64,000 nucleotides of DNA from Gemmatimonadota bacterium (GCA_041390105.1 JAWKQO010000003.1:620001-684000), one strand, 5' to 3'. Counted from the first letter of the stretch, positions 1-8,665 are shown. Translations and numbers: made by a program. Notes: generated by a model from the sequence alone, not told the origin.

Positions 1-291
1 GCGTTCGACCCAGAGTTGACGGTAGCGCTCGATCCAGGCCGTCTCCGCCTCCAGCCTGCGTTGGCCCAGCCTACAGGTCCGCACGCGCCCAACCTTCGCC
101 GTCGTAACGAGCCCCGCCCGCTCCAGGACGACGACGTGCTTCTTGATGCCCGTGAGGGTCATCTGGAACGTCTCGGCAAGGTCCGTTATCGAAGCGTCCG
201 TACGCCCCAGCCGCTCCAGAATGCCACGTCGCGTGGGATCCGAGAGCGCGGCGAACGAGGCATCGAGCTGGGCCGTCTTATATTGAACCAT
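1..291 (-). CDS. ArsR-family winged-helix transcriptional repressor (C-terminus beyond window)
   Basis: Ninety-seven codons are visible from ATG at 291; the gene runs off the left edge. The protein begins MVQYKTAQLDASFAALSDP and continues with TRRGILERLG, an ITDLAETFQMT helix and GIKKHVVVLERAGLV. This is the ArsR helix-turn-helix (recognition helix about residues 42-57) of the subgroup usually paired with SRPBCC (AHSA1) proteins; such a partner may lie outside the window. I see no metal-binding CxC motif in the visible part. No Shine-Dalgarno precedes the ATG. A TATACT -10-like hexamer (304-299, minus strand) places transcription initiation at or next to the start codon, so the mRNA may be leaderless. 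The start codon lies at the centre of a 30-bp inverted repeat, the presumed autoregulatory operator. Confidence 0.85.
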   Translation of the reverse strand, partial: MVQYKTAQLDASFAALSDPTRRGILERLGRTDASITDLAETFQMTLTGIKKHVVVLERAGLVTTAKVGRVRTCRLGQRRLEAETAWIERYRQLWVER

Positions 292-306
292 ATGGTTCAG
301 TATAAG
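277..306. promoter_or_regulatory. 30-bp inverted-repeat operator over the arsR-type start
   Basis: Positions 277-291 and 292-306 are reverse complements with one mismatch (T283/G300). The core is the perfect 16-bp palindrome TGAACCATATGGTTCA at 284-299. It covers the putative -10 and the ATG of the repressor gene, where binding would block both transcription and initiation. ArsR proteins bind such imperfect palindromes; assignment to this repressor is inferred from position. Confidence 0.75.
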
Positions 307-338
307 GACAGAGGGAGCGGAGTGCAAGGGCAGCCTCG

Positions 339-1031
339 TTACTCGAACTGCTCTCGGAAGGCGTGGAGCTCCGCCCGCAGCTCGGCCACTTCCTCGCGCA
401 GGGCGCCGACCTCCTGCTCCAGCGCCTCGACCCGGTCGGTCGTCGAGGAGGTGGGCGCAGGAGTCCGGCCGGGAGTCCCCTCCTGGGGTCGGGGCCCTGC
501 TCTTGGGCTCGCCTCCTCCGTGGGAGCGTCCTCCGAAGGGGGACCCGCCAGGAGGTGCATGTAGCGGACGTCCTTCTGCCCTGGCCGCTTGGGGAGTGCG
601 GTGACCAGCGGTGGATCCAGGGCTGCGAGTGAGTCGAGCGTGATCTCCACATGGCTCGGGTCCACGAACTCGAACGCCCGGGCCGTGCGGGTCCGGATCT
701 CGCCCGCCGTCTGCGCGCCACGGAGCAGCAACACGGAGAGCGCGGCCAGCTCGGGACGGTGCAGATGCAGCCGCTCCCCCATCTCCTCGCGGTACCGCAT
801 CGCGCGAGCGCCCCGGTGGATCCCCCGTGCGAGCGACCGCTTGGAGAGGCGCTCCAGCGCGCGGCGCACGGTCTCCTCGTCCAGCGACATGACCGGATCC
901 CGGCTCGAGGTCTGGTTGCAGGCCGCCACCAGGGCGTTGAGCGTGAGCGGATAGTTATCGGGAGTGACGAGCTCCTTCTCCATCAGGGCGCCGAGCACCC
1001 GCACGGCGATCTCGTCCAGCGGCTCGTTCAT
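339..1031 (-). CDS. yceH: YceH/DUF480 family protein
   Basis: The 230-aa product starts MNEPLDEIAVRVLGALMEKE and carries the DUF480 signatures TPDNYPLTLNALVAACNQ and GEIRTRTARAFEF. The family folds as two winged helices; its function is not established. The start at 1031 was chosen because the family always begins just before the VRVLGALMEKE helix, and the upstream in-frame stretch is low-complexity. The tail (about residues 170-230) is a Pro/Gly/Thr linker followed by a short coiled coil (VEALEQEVGALREEVAEL), longer than in the E. coli protein. It lies 22 bp downstream of queG on the same strand and is probably the last gene of that transcript. Confidence 0.85.
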   Translation of the reverse strand: MNEPLDEIAVRVLGALMEKELVTPDNYPLTLNALVAACNQTSSRDPVMSLDEETVRRALERLSKRSLARGIHRGARAMRYREEMGERLHLHRPELAALSVLLLRGAQTAGEIRTRTARAFEFVDPSHVEITLDSLAALDPPLVTALPKRPGQKDVRYMHLLAGPPSEDAPTEEASPRAGPRPQEGTPGRTPAPTSSTTDRVEALEQEVGALREEVAELRAELHAFREQFE

Positions 1032-1053
1032 TTTGGTCCTGTGTGTGTGTGGA

Positions 1054-2211
1054 CTATGCTGTTTGCGCCAAGGCCCACGCTGCGGCCTCCGCCACCACCC
1101 CGTCCGCATCCGACTGCGCCGCCACCAGCTCGCTCACCGCCTCCGGGTCGGGTCGGTCACTGTTGGCAAGCCAGTTCCCCATCGCAATCGCTGCGTTCCG
1201 CCGCAACCCCGTGTACCCGGCTCTGCGGATGGCGGAGCCCCGTGTGAACGCATCCCACTGCTCCGGTGTCATGCGCAGGAGGTCGACCAGCGGCGGGGCC
1301 ACGGTGCCCGGAAGCGCGTGCCCGCGCCCCCGCGTTGCCGCGGCAAGGTCTCCGGCCGCATGCGGCTCGACACCGAACGGCCGCTCTGCGGGCCCTCGCG
1401 CCGCGTAGGCAGGCTCCGACGTCTTCCCGGCAAACCGCACGTTGAACGGGCACACCTCCTGGCAGATGTCGCACCCGAACACGCGGTTGCCGATCGCGGA
1501 GCGTAGCTCGAGCGGAATCGGTCCGCGGTGCTCGATGGTCAGGTAGCTGATACAGCGCCGCGCATCCATGCGAGGTGCGCCGTGCTCGTCTCGGCCCAGC
1601 AGCGCGCCCGTGGGACATCCGTCCAGACAGGCCCGACACGTCCCGCAGTGGTCGCGCACCGGCTCCGCAGCCGGCTCGAGCTCCAGGACGACCAGCAACA
1701 CGCCCAGGAAGAAGTACGAGCCACGGCGCGGATGGATCAGCATGGTGTTGCGACCGAACCAACCGAGCCCGGCCCGAAGGCCCAGCTCGCGCTCGAGCAA
1801 AGGGCCCGTGTCCACGTAGGCGCGGCCCGCGACCGTGCCGCCCACCTCCTGCTCCAACCAACGGTGAAGCGCCAGCAGCTTGGCCTTCATCACCTTGTGG
1901 TAGTCTCGACCGCGGGCATAGCGGGCAATGATGGCCCGATCCGCGGGCGCGACCTCCCCTCCGTCAGGGTCGCCGTAGTCGTGCGCCACCACGATGGCCG
2001 AGCGCACACTGTCCAGCGTCCTGCTCAGGTCGTAGCGGCGCTGGCGGGCGTCCTCTCGTTCGAGGTACGCCATCTCTCCATGGTGGCCGGCGGCCACCCA
2101 GTCTTCGTACGCCTCCCGGTGTGCGCTGGGCTGCACGTCGGCGATCCCAGCCGCGCTGAAGCCGAGCAGGCGGGCCTGCTCGCGGATCCGGTCCTCCAAC
2201 GAGGCGGCCAC
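1054..2211 (-). CDS. queG: Epoxyqueuosine reductase QueG
   Basis: QueG reduces epoxyqueuosine to queuosine in tRNA, using cobalamin and two [4Fe-4S] clusters. The 385-aa product has the N-terminal cobalamin-binding region (LGFSAAGIADV, HGEMAYLERE), the AYVDTGPLLERELGLRAGLGW segment with its catalytic Asp, two ferredoxin-type clusters (CGTCRACLDGCPTGA and CDICQEVCPFN) and a C-terminal HEAT-like tail (RNAAIAMGNW). GTG at 2211 was chosen because it lies 7 bp after the leuB stop and puts the protein at normal family length; the Shine-Dalgarno is weak. queE, an early gene of the same pathway, is at 13.75 kb, and the rest of the pathway is not in the window. Confidence 0.93.
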   Translation of the reverse strand: MAASLEDRIREQARLLGFSAAGIADVQPSAHREAYEDWVAAGHHGEMAYLEREDARQRRYDLSRTLDSVRSAIVVAHDYGDPDGGEVAPADRAIIARYARGRDYHKVMKAKLLALHRWLEQEVGGTVAGRAYVDTGPLLERELGLRAGLGWFGRNTMLIHPRRGSYFFLGVLLVVLELEPAAEPVRDHCGTCRACLDGCPTGALLGRDEHGAPRMDARRCISYLTIEHRGPIPLELRSAIGNRVFGCDICQEVCPFNVRFAGKTSEPAYAARGPAERPFGVEPHAAGDLAAATRGRGHALPGTVAPPLVDLLRMTPEQWDAFTRGSAIRRAGYTGLRRNAAIAMGNWLANSDRPDPEAVSELVAAQSDADGVVAEAAAWALAQTA

Positions 2212-2218
2212 CCGAGAC

Positions 2219-3283
2219 TCAGTCGACTTCGATGCGTTCGGCCACCGCCTGCGCAAAGGCTGCGCACGGCACCGGCCGCCGCTGGGCCTCTCCGTCGCGG
2301 GGCACCAGGTCTGCCGTGCGGAACCCGTCCGCGAAGGCCTGGTCCAACGCCTGCTCCACCGCCTGGGCCGCATCCTCGCGCGCGAAGGAATAGCGCAGCA
2401 TGAGCGCCAGGGAGTGGATCATCCCGGCTGGATTGGCCACGCCTTGCCCGGCGATGTCGGGCGCGGAGCCGTGCACGGGCTCGTACAGGTCGGTGACACC
2501 CCCCAGGCTGGCCGAGCCCAACAGCCCGAGTGAGCCGGGCAGGGCGCCTGCCTGATCGCTCAGGATGTCGCCGAACAGGTTGCCCATGACCAACACGTCG
2601 AAGTGGGTGGGCCGCACGCCCAGCTCCATGGCGGTGCGGTCCACCAGCATGTTCTCGAAGTGCACGTCCCGGAACTCGTCCGCCACGCGGTTGGCCACGT
2701 CGCGCCAGAGACGGGAGACCTCCAGCACATTGGACTTGTCCACCGAGGTGAGGCGGCCGCGTCGTCCATCGGCCAGCTCCGCTCCCAGTCGCACCACGCG
2801 CTCGATCTCCTCCACACTGTAGCGCATGGTGTTCCAGGCGGAGCTGCCGTCGGGCTCGATGCCGCGGGGCTCGCCGTAGTAGAGGCCACCCGTGAGCTCG
2901 CGCACGATGATCAGATCGGTTCCCCGCACCGCGTCGGCGCGGAATGGGGAGAACTGGAGCAGCGCCTCGGGCACGCGCACGGGGCGCAGGTTGGCATAGC
3001 AGCCCAGCTCGCGCCGCAGGCGCAGCAGACCGGCCACCGGCTGCTGGGCGGGCGGGAGGCCCTCCTCACGCGGATCGCCCACGGCGCCGAGCAGAATGGC
3101 GTCCGCGGCGCGGCAGCCCTCCAACGTGCGGTCCGGTAGGGCACCGCCCTCCGACAGGATGGCGGCATACCCGATCGGGAGCGTCTGGACCGACGCATCG
3201 CTCGCCACGGCCTCGAGCACGAGCTGCACGGCGTCCAGGACTTCGGGCCCCACGCCGTCACCAGGAAGCAATACGATCCGCAT
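2219..3283 (-). CDS. leuB: 3-isopropylmalate dehydrogenase
   Basis: Oxidative decarboxylation of 3-isopropylmalate in leucine biosynthesis. The 354-aa protein has the family start (MRIVLLPGDGVGPEV), the substrate segment ANLRPV, the IPMDH-specific loop ELTGGLYYGEPRG, the catalytic TSVDKSNVLEVSRLWR and the Mg/NAD motif GDILSDQAGALPGSLGLLGS followed by YEPVHGSAPDIAGQG. All point to LeuB rather than isocitrate or tartrate dehydrogenase. leuA, leuC and leuD are absent from the window. The gene is instead packed between an SDR (3 bp gap) and queG, so it has been separated from the usual leucine operon. Confidence 0.93.
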   Translation of the reverse strand: MRIVLLPGDGVGPEVLDAVQLVLEAVASDASVQTLPIGYAAILSEGGALPDRTLEGCRAADAILLGAVGDPREEGLPPAQQPVAGLLRLRRELGCYANLRPVRVPEALLQFSPFRADAVRGTDLIIVRELTGGLYYGEPRGIEPDGSSAWNTMRYSVEEIERVVRLGAELADGRRGRLTSVDKSNVLEVSRLWRDVANRVADEFRDVHFENMLVDRTAMELGVRPTHFDVLVMGNLFGDILSDQAGALPGSLGLLGSASLGGVTDLYEPVHGSAPDIAGQGVANPAGMIHSLALMLRYSFAREDAAQAVEQALDQAFADGFRTADLVPRDGEAQRRPVPCAAFAQAVAERIEVD

Positions 3284-3286
3284 CCG

Positions 3287-4072
3287 TTACAGCCCCGGAT
3301 CGAAGCGTCCATCCACCGCGGTCCAGCCGCCATCGGCGAACAGCACGCTGCCCGTGATGTAGCTGCCCGCGTCGGAGACCAGCAGCACGGCCGGCCCCAC
3401 CATCTCCTGGGGCCGCGCCCAGCGCTTCAGGATGGAACGGTCCGCGTAGGCCTGGTACCACGCCGGCTTGGACTTGATGGGCGCCGTCAGCGGGGTGTCC
3501 ACCACGCCAGGCGCGATGGCGTTGACACGCACGCCCTTGGGGCCCAGCTCCGCGGCCAGGGCCCGCACCATCTGCACGATGCCCGCTTTGGTGGCCGCGT
3601 AGACCCCCTGCCCGGGCTCCACCACCACGGAACGGATGGACGAGAACAACACCATGCTTCCGGAGCCCTGCTCGGCCATGATACGACCGGCGGCGCGCAA
3701 CACGTTGAGGCCGCCCTTGAGGTTGAGTCCGATCACCCGGTCGAATTCCTCGTCGGTGTAGTCGAGCAGGGGTTTGCGCACGTTCACGCCGGGTGTGCTG
3801 AGCACGGCGTCCAGGGAGCCACGCTCGCGACGCACGTCTGCCAGGGTCTCGGCCACGGCCGCCGAATCCATCACGTCCACGGCGCGCCAGCCGGCGGACC
3901 CGCCCGACGCGCCGATGCGCTCGGCCGTGCGCCGGGCCGCGTCCTCGTGCTGGTCCGCGCACAGGACCCAAGCGCCCTGCGCGGCCACGCCTTCCGCGAT
4001 GGCCTCGCCAATGCCGGCTCCGGCTCCGAACACCACCGCGGTGCGGCCGTCCATGCGAAACAGGTCCTTCAT
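3287..4072 (-). CDS. SDR-family NAD(P)-dependent oxidoreductase
   Basis: A 261-aa classical short-chain dehydrogenase. It has a glycine-rich nucleotide site GAGAGIGEAIAEG (about residues 16-28), an STPGVN motif in place of NNAG, a catalytic Ser in LFSSIRS, YAATKAG (Tyr/Lys of YxxxK) and the RVNAIAPGVVDTPLT segment. The C-terminus (TGSVLFADGGWTAVDG) is typical of 3-oxoacyl-ACP reductase and glucose dehydrogenase-like SDRs, and the substrate cannot be read from sequence. The ATG overlaps the stop of the upstream symporter (ATGA, 4069-4072), so translation is coupled and the two may handle the same compound. Confidence 0.9.
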   Translation of the reverse strand: MKDLFRMDGRTAVVFGAGAGIGEAIAEGVAAQGAWVLCADQHEDAARRTAERIGASGGSAGWRAVDVMDSAAVAETLADVRRERGSLDAVLSTPGVNVRKPLLDYTDEEFDRVIGLNLKGGLNVLRAAGRIMAEQGSGSMVLFSSIRSVVVEPGQGVYAATKAGIVQMVRALAAELGPKGVRVNAIAPGVVDTPLTAPIKSKPAWYQAYADRSILKRWARPQEMVGPAVLLVSDAGSYITGSVLFADGGWTAVDGRFDPGL

Positions 4073-5475
4073 GCGGTGCTTCTCCTTCCAGTTGTGCGGA
4101 ACCGAGCGACGAGCAGGAACACGACGGCGGACGTGACGATGCCGATGAGCGTGGGATCCATCCAGGCCGACGCCCCCGCGGGCGCGGCCAAGCGCACGGC
4201 GATCAGCGCGGCGATGCCGGCGCCGATGCCGGAGAGGGCCTCCTCCACACCAGGGCGGCGCGTGTGCAGACCAGCCACCACCGGAACGAACAGGCTCACA
4301 CTGAGCAGCGAGTAGAAGAGCGTGAGGGAGGTGATCACAGAGGGCAACAGGATGGCCAGCGCCACGCCCAACACTCCGCCCGCGGTCGCAGCCAGGCGGG
4401 CCACCTTCAGCACCTCGGCGTCGCTCGCGTCCGGTCGGGCGAAGCGCTTGTAGAGATCCTTGGAGAGCGAGGTGGAAAGCATGAACAGCGCGGCGTCCGC
4501 CGAGCTGACCTCCGCGGAGAACACCGCGGCCAGTGCCATCATGCCGAGCGCGGGGGGCAGCGCCTGGGTCAGCACGAAGGGGAGCGCCTGCTCTCTACGG
4601 ACCAACCCGGCATCGTGCGCGTGCGCGATCATGCCGAGCAGCGGCGGGATGAACGCGAACAGCATCAGCGCGACCGCAGCGGCGGTGAGCCCCAGCTTGA
4701 TGGCCCGCTCGTCCAACGCTCCGTAGACCTTCTGCACCAGCCCCGGCGAGACGATGAACGCGGGGCCGAGGAGCGCGAGGTAGATCCAACCGGATCCGCC
4801 TCCTTGCCAGAAGTGCAAGTAGTCGGGCGCGTCCGCCGGTGCCGACGCCACCAGGCCGGCCCACCCGCCCACCCCGCTCAACGCCCAGGGCAGCGCGACG
4901 GCGAAGCCGACCACCAGGACCACGAGCTGCACCAGGTTCACCCAGGCAGAGGAGACCAGCCCGCCCGCCGCGAAGTAGGCGGTGACCACAACGCCACCCA
5001 CCAACGCGCCCACCCAGCGCGGCGCACCGCCCACCACGTCGAAGATCTCCGCCATGGCAATGAGCTGGCCCGCGAGCACCGCCAACGTGCCCAGCCAGAG
5101 CAGCACCGCGATCAGCCCACGCACCGACGGGCCGTAACGCGCGTCCAGGAAGTCGCCCACGGTGAGGTGGCCCTGCTGGGTAGCCACGCGCCAGATGCGC
5201 GGCCCCACCCACCACGCCAGCGCCAGCGTACCGATCCCGGCCGAGCCCACCCACCACCAGGCGGCCAGTCCGTCGCGGTAGCCGAGTCCGGCGGCGCCCA
5301 CCGTGGAGCCCGCGCCGATGTTGGCCGCCAGGATCGTGGAGAACAGCAGAAGCGCGCCCAGCTTGCGGTCGGCGACGAAGAAGCCGCCCGAGCCCTTCAC
5401 GCGCCGGCCGATCCAGACACCCAACGCCGTCAGCGCCGCCGCGTAGGCGAGCAGCAGCCCGACCTGGACGCTCAT
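4069..5475 (-). CDS. Sodium:solute symporter (SSS family)
   Basis: A 468-aa polytopic inner-membrane protein with about 13 hydrophobic segments. SSS hallmarks are an N-terminal GGFFVADRKLG segment, AANIGAGSTVGAAGLGYRDG in TM2 (sodium/substrate region) and the SAEVSSADAALFMLSTSLSKDLYK stretch (split across the TM8-9 region), which carries the conserved Ser/Asp residues of the Na2 site. Family substrates include amino acids, proline, pantothenate and sugars; the substrate here is unknown. Its partners are an upstream P1 peptidase (8 bp away) and a downstream SDR (4 bp overlap), suggesting uptake and processing of a peptide- or amino-acid-like solute. Confidence 0.92.
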   Translation of the reverse strand: MSVQVGLLLAYAAALTALGVWIGRRVKGSGGFFVADRKLGALLLFSTILAANIGAGSTVGAAGLGYRDGLAAWWWVGSAGIGTLALAWWVGPRIWRVATQQGHLTVGDFLDARYGPSVRGLIAVLLWLGTLAVLAGQLIAMAEIFDVVGGAPRWVGALVGGVVVTAYFAAGGLVSSAWVNLVQLVVLVVGFAVALPWALSGVGGWAGLVASAPADAPDYLHFWQGGGSGWIYLALLGPAFIVSPGLVQKVYGALDERAIKLGLTAAAVALMLFAFIPPLLGMIAHAHDAGLVRREQALPFVLTQALPPALGMMALAAVFSAEVSSADAALFMLSTSLSKDLYKRFARPDASDAEVLKVARLAATAGGVLGVALAILLPSVITSLTLFYSLLSVSLFVPVVAGLHTRRPGVEEALSGIGAGIAALIAVRLAAPAGASAWMDPTLIGIVTSAVVFLLVARFRTTGRRSTA

Positions 5476-5482
5476 CGAGTCA

Positions 5483-6538
5483 TCACCGCGACTGCGCCAG
5501 CTCCGAGGCCGCGGGCAGCCCGGGAAGCCCCGTGGCCTGCCGGATGGCGGAGAGGATGGCCTCGGTCACCATATCCGCTGCCAACGCGCCGATGGTGGAC
5601 ACGGACGCGTCGCCGCTGAGACGGCCGGTCGCGAGCGAGAAGATCGCGTCTCCATCACTCGGCGTGTGGGCCGGATAGATGGCGCGTGCCAACCCGTCCT
5701 GCGCCATCTGCGCCACCTTGGTGGCCTGCGCCTTGGTGAGCGTGGCATTGGTGGCGACGAGTCCGATGGTGGTGTTGGCCGCCGCGCCACTCACGGGCGT
5801 GGCACCCTGTCTGAGCAGGCTACGCGCATCGAGCAGCCGGCCGTCCTCGCCGCGCACGCCCGCGACCACCTCTCCGGTGGCCGGATCGACCACGTCGCCG
5901 ACCGCGTTGACCGCCACCACCGCCGCCACCTGCAACCCGCTCGGCAGCGTGATGGAGGCGATGCCGATGCCGCCCTTCATGGCGCCCGCCATACCACGCG
6001 ACTTGCCCACCGTCGCGCCCGCGCCGGCGCCCACGCTGCCCTGCTCCGCTCCGCGGGCGGAAGCAGCGTCCGCCGCACGGTAGCCGCAGTCCGCGCCCGG
6101 CCGGATGGAGGAATCCTCTCCCACGCCCAGGTCGAACAGGATGGCCCCCACCACGATGGGCACCACGCCCGTCCCCACGCGGAACCCGATATCCCGCTCT
6201 TCCAACCAGCGCATCAGACCGGTGCCCACGTCGAGTCCGTAGGCACTCCCACCGGACAGGAACACGGCATTGACCTTCTCCACCGTGTTGACCGGGTCGA
6301 GCAGGTCGGTCTCACGCGTGCCGGGTGCGCCGCCGCGCACGTCCACGCCACCGGTGGCGCCCTCGCGTGCCAGGATCACCGTGCACCCGGTGGGACGTCC
6401 GGTCAGCGTGTAGTGCCCTAGCTCCAGGCCGTCGACCAGGACATGTTCGTCCGCACCCGTGGCGCCTTGCGCCGAGCACGCCCCGGGCAGCAACCCGGCG
6501 GCCAGCGCCAACGCCGTGAGCGCGCGCGAACCGATCAT
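5483..6538 (-). CDS. P1 family peptidase (DmpA-type aminopeptidase), lipoprotein
   Basis: A 351-aa product starting MIGSRALTALALAAGLLPG with a lipobox PGAC (Cys21), so probably exported and lipid-anchored. DmpA/BapA-type N-terminal-nucleophile hydrolases self-cleave before a Ser/Thr. The matching region is AANTTIGLVATNATLTKAQA with downstream GLARAIYPAHTPSDGD. Other family blocks are VNAVFLSGGSAYGLD and GVVPIVVGAILFDLG. Most characterised members are cytoplasmic, so the lipobox is unusual. ATG 6538 was chosen because the signal peptide begins there; further upstream the frame runs into the divergent M20 gene. Only 33 bp separate the two divergent starts. First gene of the leftward operon. Confidence 0.88.
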   Translation of the reverse strand: MIGSRALTALALAAGLLPGACSAQGATGADEHVLVDGLELGHYTLTGRPTGCTVILAREGATGGVDVRGGAPGTRETDLLDPVNTVEKVNAVFLSGGSAYGLDVGTGLMRWLEERDIGFRVGTGVVPIVVGAILFDLGVGEDSSIRPGADCGYRAADAASARGAEQGSVGAGAGATVGKSRGMAGAMKGGIGIASITLPSGLQVAAVVAVNAVGDVVDPATGEVVAGVRGEDGRLLDARSLLRQGATPVSGAAANTTIGLVATNATLTKAQATKVAQMAQDGLARAIYPAHTPSDGDAIFSLATGRLSGDASVSTIGALAADMVTEAILSAIRQATGLPGLPAASELAQSR

Positions 6539-6571
6539 CCTCCGCCTCCGTTCCCAGGGATCCCAGCGGGC

Positions 6572-7915
6572 ATGAGCCGCGTCCAGCCGCCCCAACATAG
6601 CGAAGGCCGCTCGGCGCGCACCGCTCGGGTACTGGCCGCCGTGGACGCGCACGCCGACGCCATGGTGACGCTGGCTCAGGAGCTGGTGCGGATCCCGACC
6701 ATCAACCCTCCAGGGGAGCGGTACCAGGACTGCGCCGAGCTGCTGGCCGAACGGATGCGGCACTTGGGCTTCGCGGTGGAGCTGCTCGAGGCCGAGGGGC
6801 GTCCCGAGCACACGGCCGAGTGGCCCCGCATCAACGTGTTGGGCAGCCTGGGCGGAAACGGCGGACCCTGCGTGCATCTGAACGGCCACTTCGACGTGGT
6901 GCCCGCCGGAGACGGGTGGACCGTCGATCCGTTCGGCGGGCTGATCCGGGAGGGACGGCTCTACGGGCGGGGCAGCGCCGACATGAAGGCAGGACTGGCC
7001 GCCGCCCTCTACGCGGCCGCCGCGGTGCGCGACGCCTTCCCCGACCATCCCGGCCGCATGGAGGTGAGCGGCACCGTGGACGAGGAGAGCGGCGGGTTCG
7101 CGGGAGTGGCGCATCTGGCCGAGCTGGGGCGCATCGGGGGGCAGCGGCCCACGTACGTCATCATCCCGGAGCCGTTCGGCGTGGACCGCATCTGCGTCGG
7201 CCACCGCGGCGTCTACTGGTTCCGCATCACAGCGCTCGGACACATCGCCCACGGCAGCATGCCGTTCCTGGGACGGAGTGCCATCGACGACCTCGCCGCG
7301 CTGCTGGCGGCGGTCCAGCGCGATCTGATCCCGGCCATCCAGGCGCGCAGCACCACCATGCCCGTGGTGCCGGAGGGCGCTCGCCACGGATCGCTCAACG
7401 TGAACTCCATCCAGGGCGGCCAGATCGACCCGGAGTCGGGCTCGGACATCCCCCGGCAGAGCCCCTGCGTGGCGGACCGCGCCGAAGCGGTCTTCGACCG
7501 GCGCTTTCTTCCCGAAGAGCGCATCGAGGACGTGCGCGCCGAAGTGCAGGGCGTGTTGGACCGCCTCTGCGCGGAAGACCCCGAGCGGCGCTACGAGCTC
7601 ACGGACCTGCTGGTGGTGGAGCCCACGCGCGCGCCGGACGACTCACCGGTGATTCGGGCGCTGGAAGCTGCGGTGTCCAGTGTGGTCGGACGTGCCGCCC
7701 GACGCGTGGCCAGTCCCGGCACCTACGATCAGAAGCACGTGGCCCGCATCGCCGGCGTGGAGCACTGCGTCGCCTACGGACCGGGGGCGCTGGAGCAGGC
7801 ACACCAACCGGACGAATCGTGCGCCGTCGCCGACATGGTCACGTCGGCGAAGGTCATGGCGCTCGCCACGTTGGAGCTGCTCGACCCGGCGGGAGGCGAC
7901 GCGCAGCAGTCCTGA
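6572..7915 (+). CDS. M20 family metallopeptidase (ArgE/DapE/CPG2-like)
   Basis: A 447-aa cytoplasmic-type di-zinc amidohydrolase. Catalytic blocks in order are LNGHFDVVPAG (His ligand and Asp), YGRGSADMKAG (bridging Asp), VDEESGG (general-base Glu and Glu ligand), PEPFGVDR, GHIAHGSMP in the lid domain, and the C-terminal EQAHQPDE with the last His ligand. The overall pattern is closest to acetylornithine deacetylase/succinyl-diaminopimelate desuccinylase relatives, and the exact substrate is open. ATG 6572 was chosen because the helix RVLAAVDAHADAMVTLAQELVRIPT begins soon after; no strong Shine-Dalgarno is seen. It diverges from the P1 peptidase across only 33 bp, so promoters must lie within coding DNA or overlap. 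Confidence 0.9.
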   Translation: MSRVQPPQHSEGRSARTARVLAAVDAHADAMVTLAQELVRIPTINPPGERYQDCAELLAERMRHLGFAVELLEAEGRPEHTAEWPRINVLGSLGGNGGPCVHLNGHFDVVPAGDGWTVDPFGGLIREGRLYGRGSADMKAGLAAALYAAAAVRDAFPDHPGRMEVSGTVDEESGGFAGVAHLAELGRIGGQRPTYVIIPEPFGVDRICVGHRGVYWFRITALGHIAHGSMPFLGRSAIDDLAALLAAVQRDLIPAIQARSTTMPVVPEGARHGSLNVNSIQGGQIDPESGSDIPRQSPCVADRAEAVFDRRFLPEERIEDVRAEVQGVLDRLCAEDPERRYELTDLLVVEPTRAPDDSPVIRALEAAVSSVVGRAARRVASPGTYDQKHVARIAGVEHCVAYGPGALEQAHQPDESCAVADMVTSAKVMALATLELLDPAGGDAQQS

Positions 7916-8026
7916 AGTGGGCGGGGGCGCGGGCCCCAACCCCGTCGTGGACGTGTGGCGTGAGCCCCGCGGATCGCGGGCTACGCGTGGTGGACGAGGA
8001 CCCGTCTCCGCCCACGCAACCCGCTC

Positions 8027-8665
8027 ATGCTCATCGTCTTTGCCGTACTGCTCTCGTTCGCCCTGGCGGGCGGCCTGATCTGGGGGGCCGTCGCTGCCTG
8101 GGGCCGCCACGAGCGTCGACGCGACGACGACGTCGAAGCGGTGGCCCGCTCTCTAGGTCTGACGCCGGACCCGGCAGCCAAGCGCGCCGAGGCACGCACG
8201 CTGCTCGCCTCCGACCTCTTCGGGTTCGGCAGCGGGGGTGAGGTGACCCGGCTCTTTCGAGGGTCGAGCGACGGGTTCGACGTCCTGCTGTTCGACCTCA
8301 ACGTCTCCGTGGCCGGCGAGGTGAGCATGCTCTCCGGGCTCCGGCTCCGCTGGTCCGGATTCGGCGTGCCCACGTTCCGTCTGCGTCGCGAGGGGTTGCT
8401 CGATCGACTGAGCGGCGGCGATATCGATTTCCATTCCCATCTTTCTTTCTCCAAGCGCTACCTGCTGCAAGGCGAGGACGAAACCGCCATTCGAGGGACC
8501 TTCCACCCGCGGCTGCTCGAGCAGCTGGAGTTGGAGGAGGTCGAGGCGGAAGCGGTGGCGGGCGCGCTCCTGTTCCGCACCGCGCGCGCGAAGCCCGCCG
8601 ATCTCACGGGCTTCGTGCAACGGGCCCTGCGGATCGCCTCCCTGATCCGTTCGCAAGAGACGTAG
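8027..8665 (+). CDS. Single-pass membrane protein of unknown function
   Basis: I do not recognise this 212-aa protein. It opens with one transmembrane helix (about residues 3-24, MLIVFAVLLSFALAGGLIWG) followed by a basic HERRRDD stretch, so the remainder is probably cytoplasmic. The soluble part alternates short strands (GFDVLLFDLNVSVAG, LRLRWSGFGVPTFRL) and ends in an amphipathic helix. This layout recalls small membrane-anchored proteins whose soluble domain senses or presents something at the membrane, but no motif identifies it. It stands alone between the M20 gene and a lipoprotein gene. Confidence 0.7.
   Translation: MLIVFAVLLSFALAGGLIWGAVAAWGRHERRRDDDVEAVARSLGLTPDPAAKRAEARTLLASDLFGFGSGGEVTRLFRGSSDGFDVLLFDLNVSVAGEVSMLSGLRLRWSGFGVPTFRLRREGLLDRLSGGDIDFHSHLSFSKRYLLQGEDETAIRGTFHPRLLEQLELEEVEAEAVAGALLFRTARAKPADLTGFVQRALRIASLIRSQET

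Noticed and set aside
4264..5619. A 451-codon open frame opposite the symporter gene
   Set aside because: It is the complement of a well-supported membrane protein; its product is His/Arg/Gln-rich with no motif, as expected for high-GC antisense frames.
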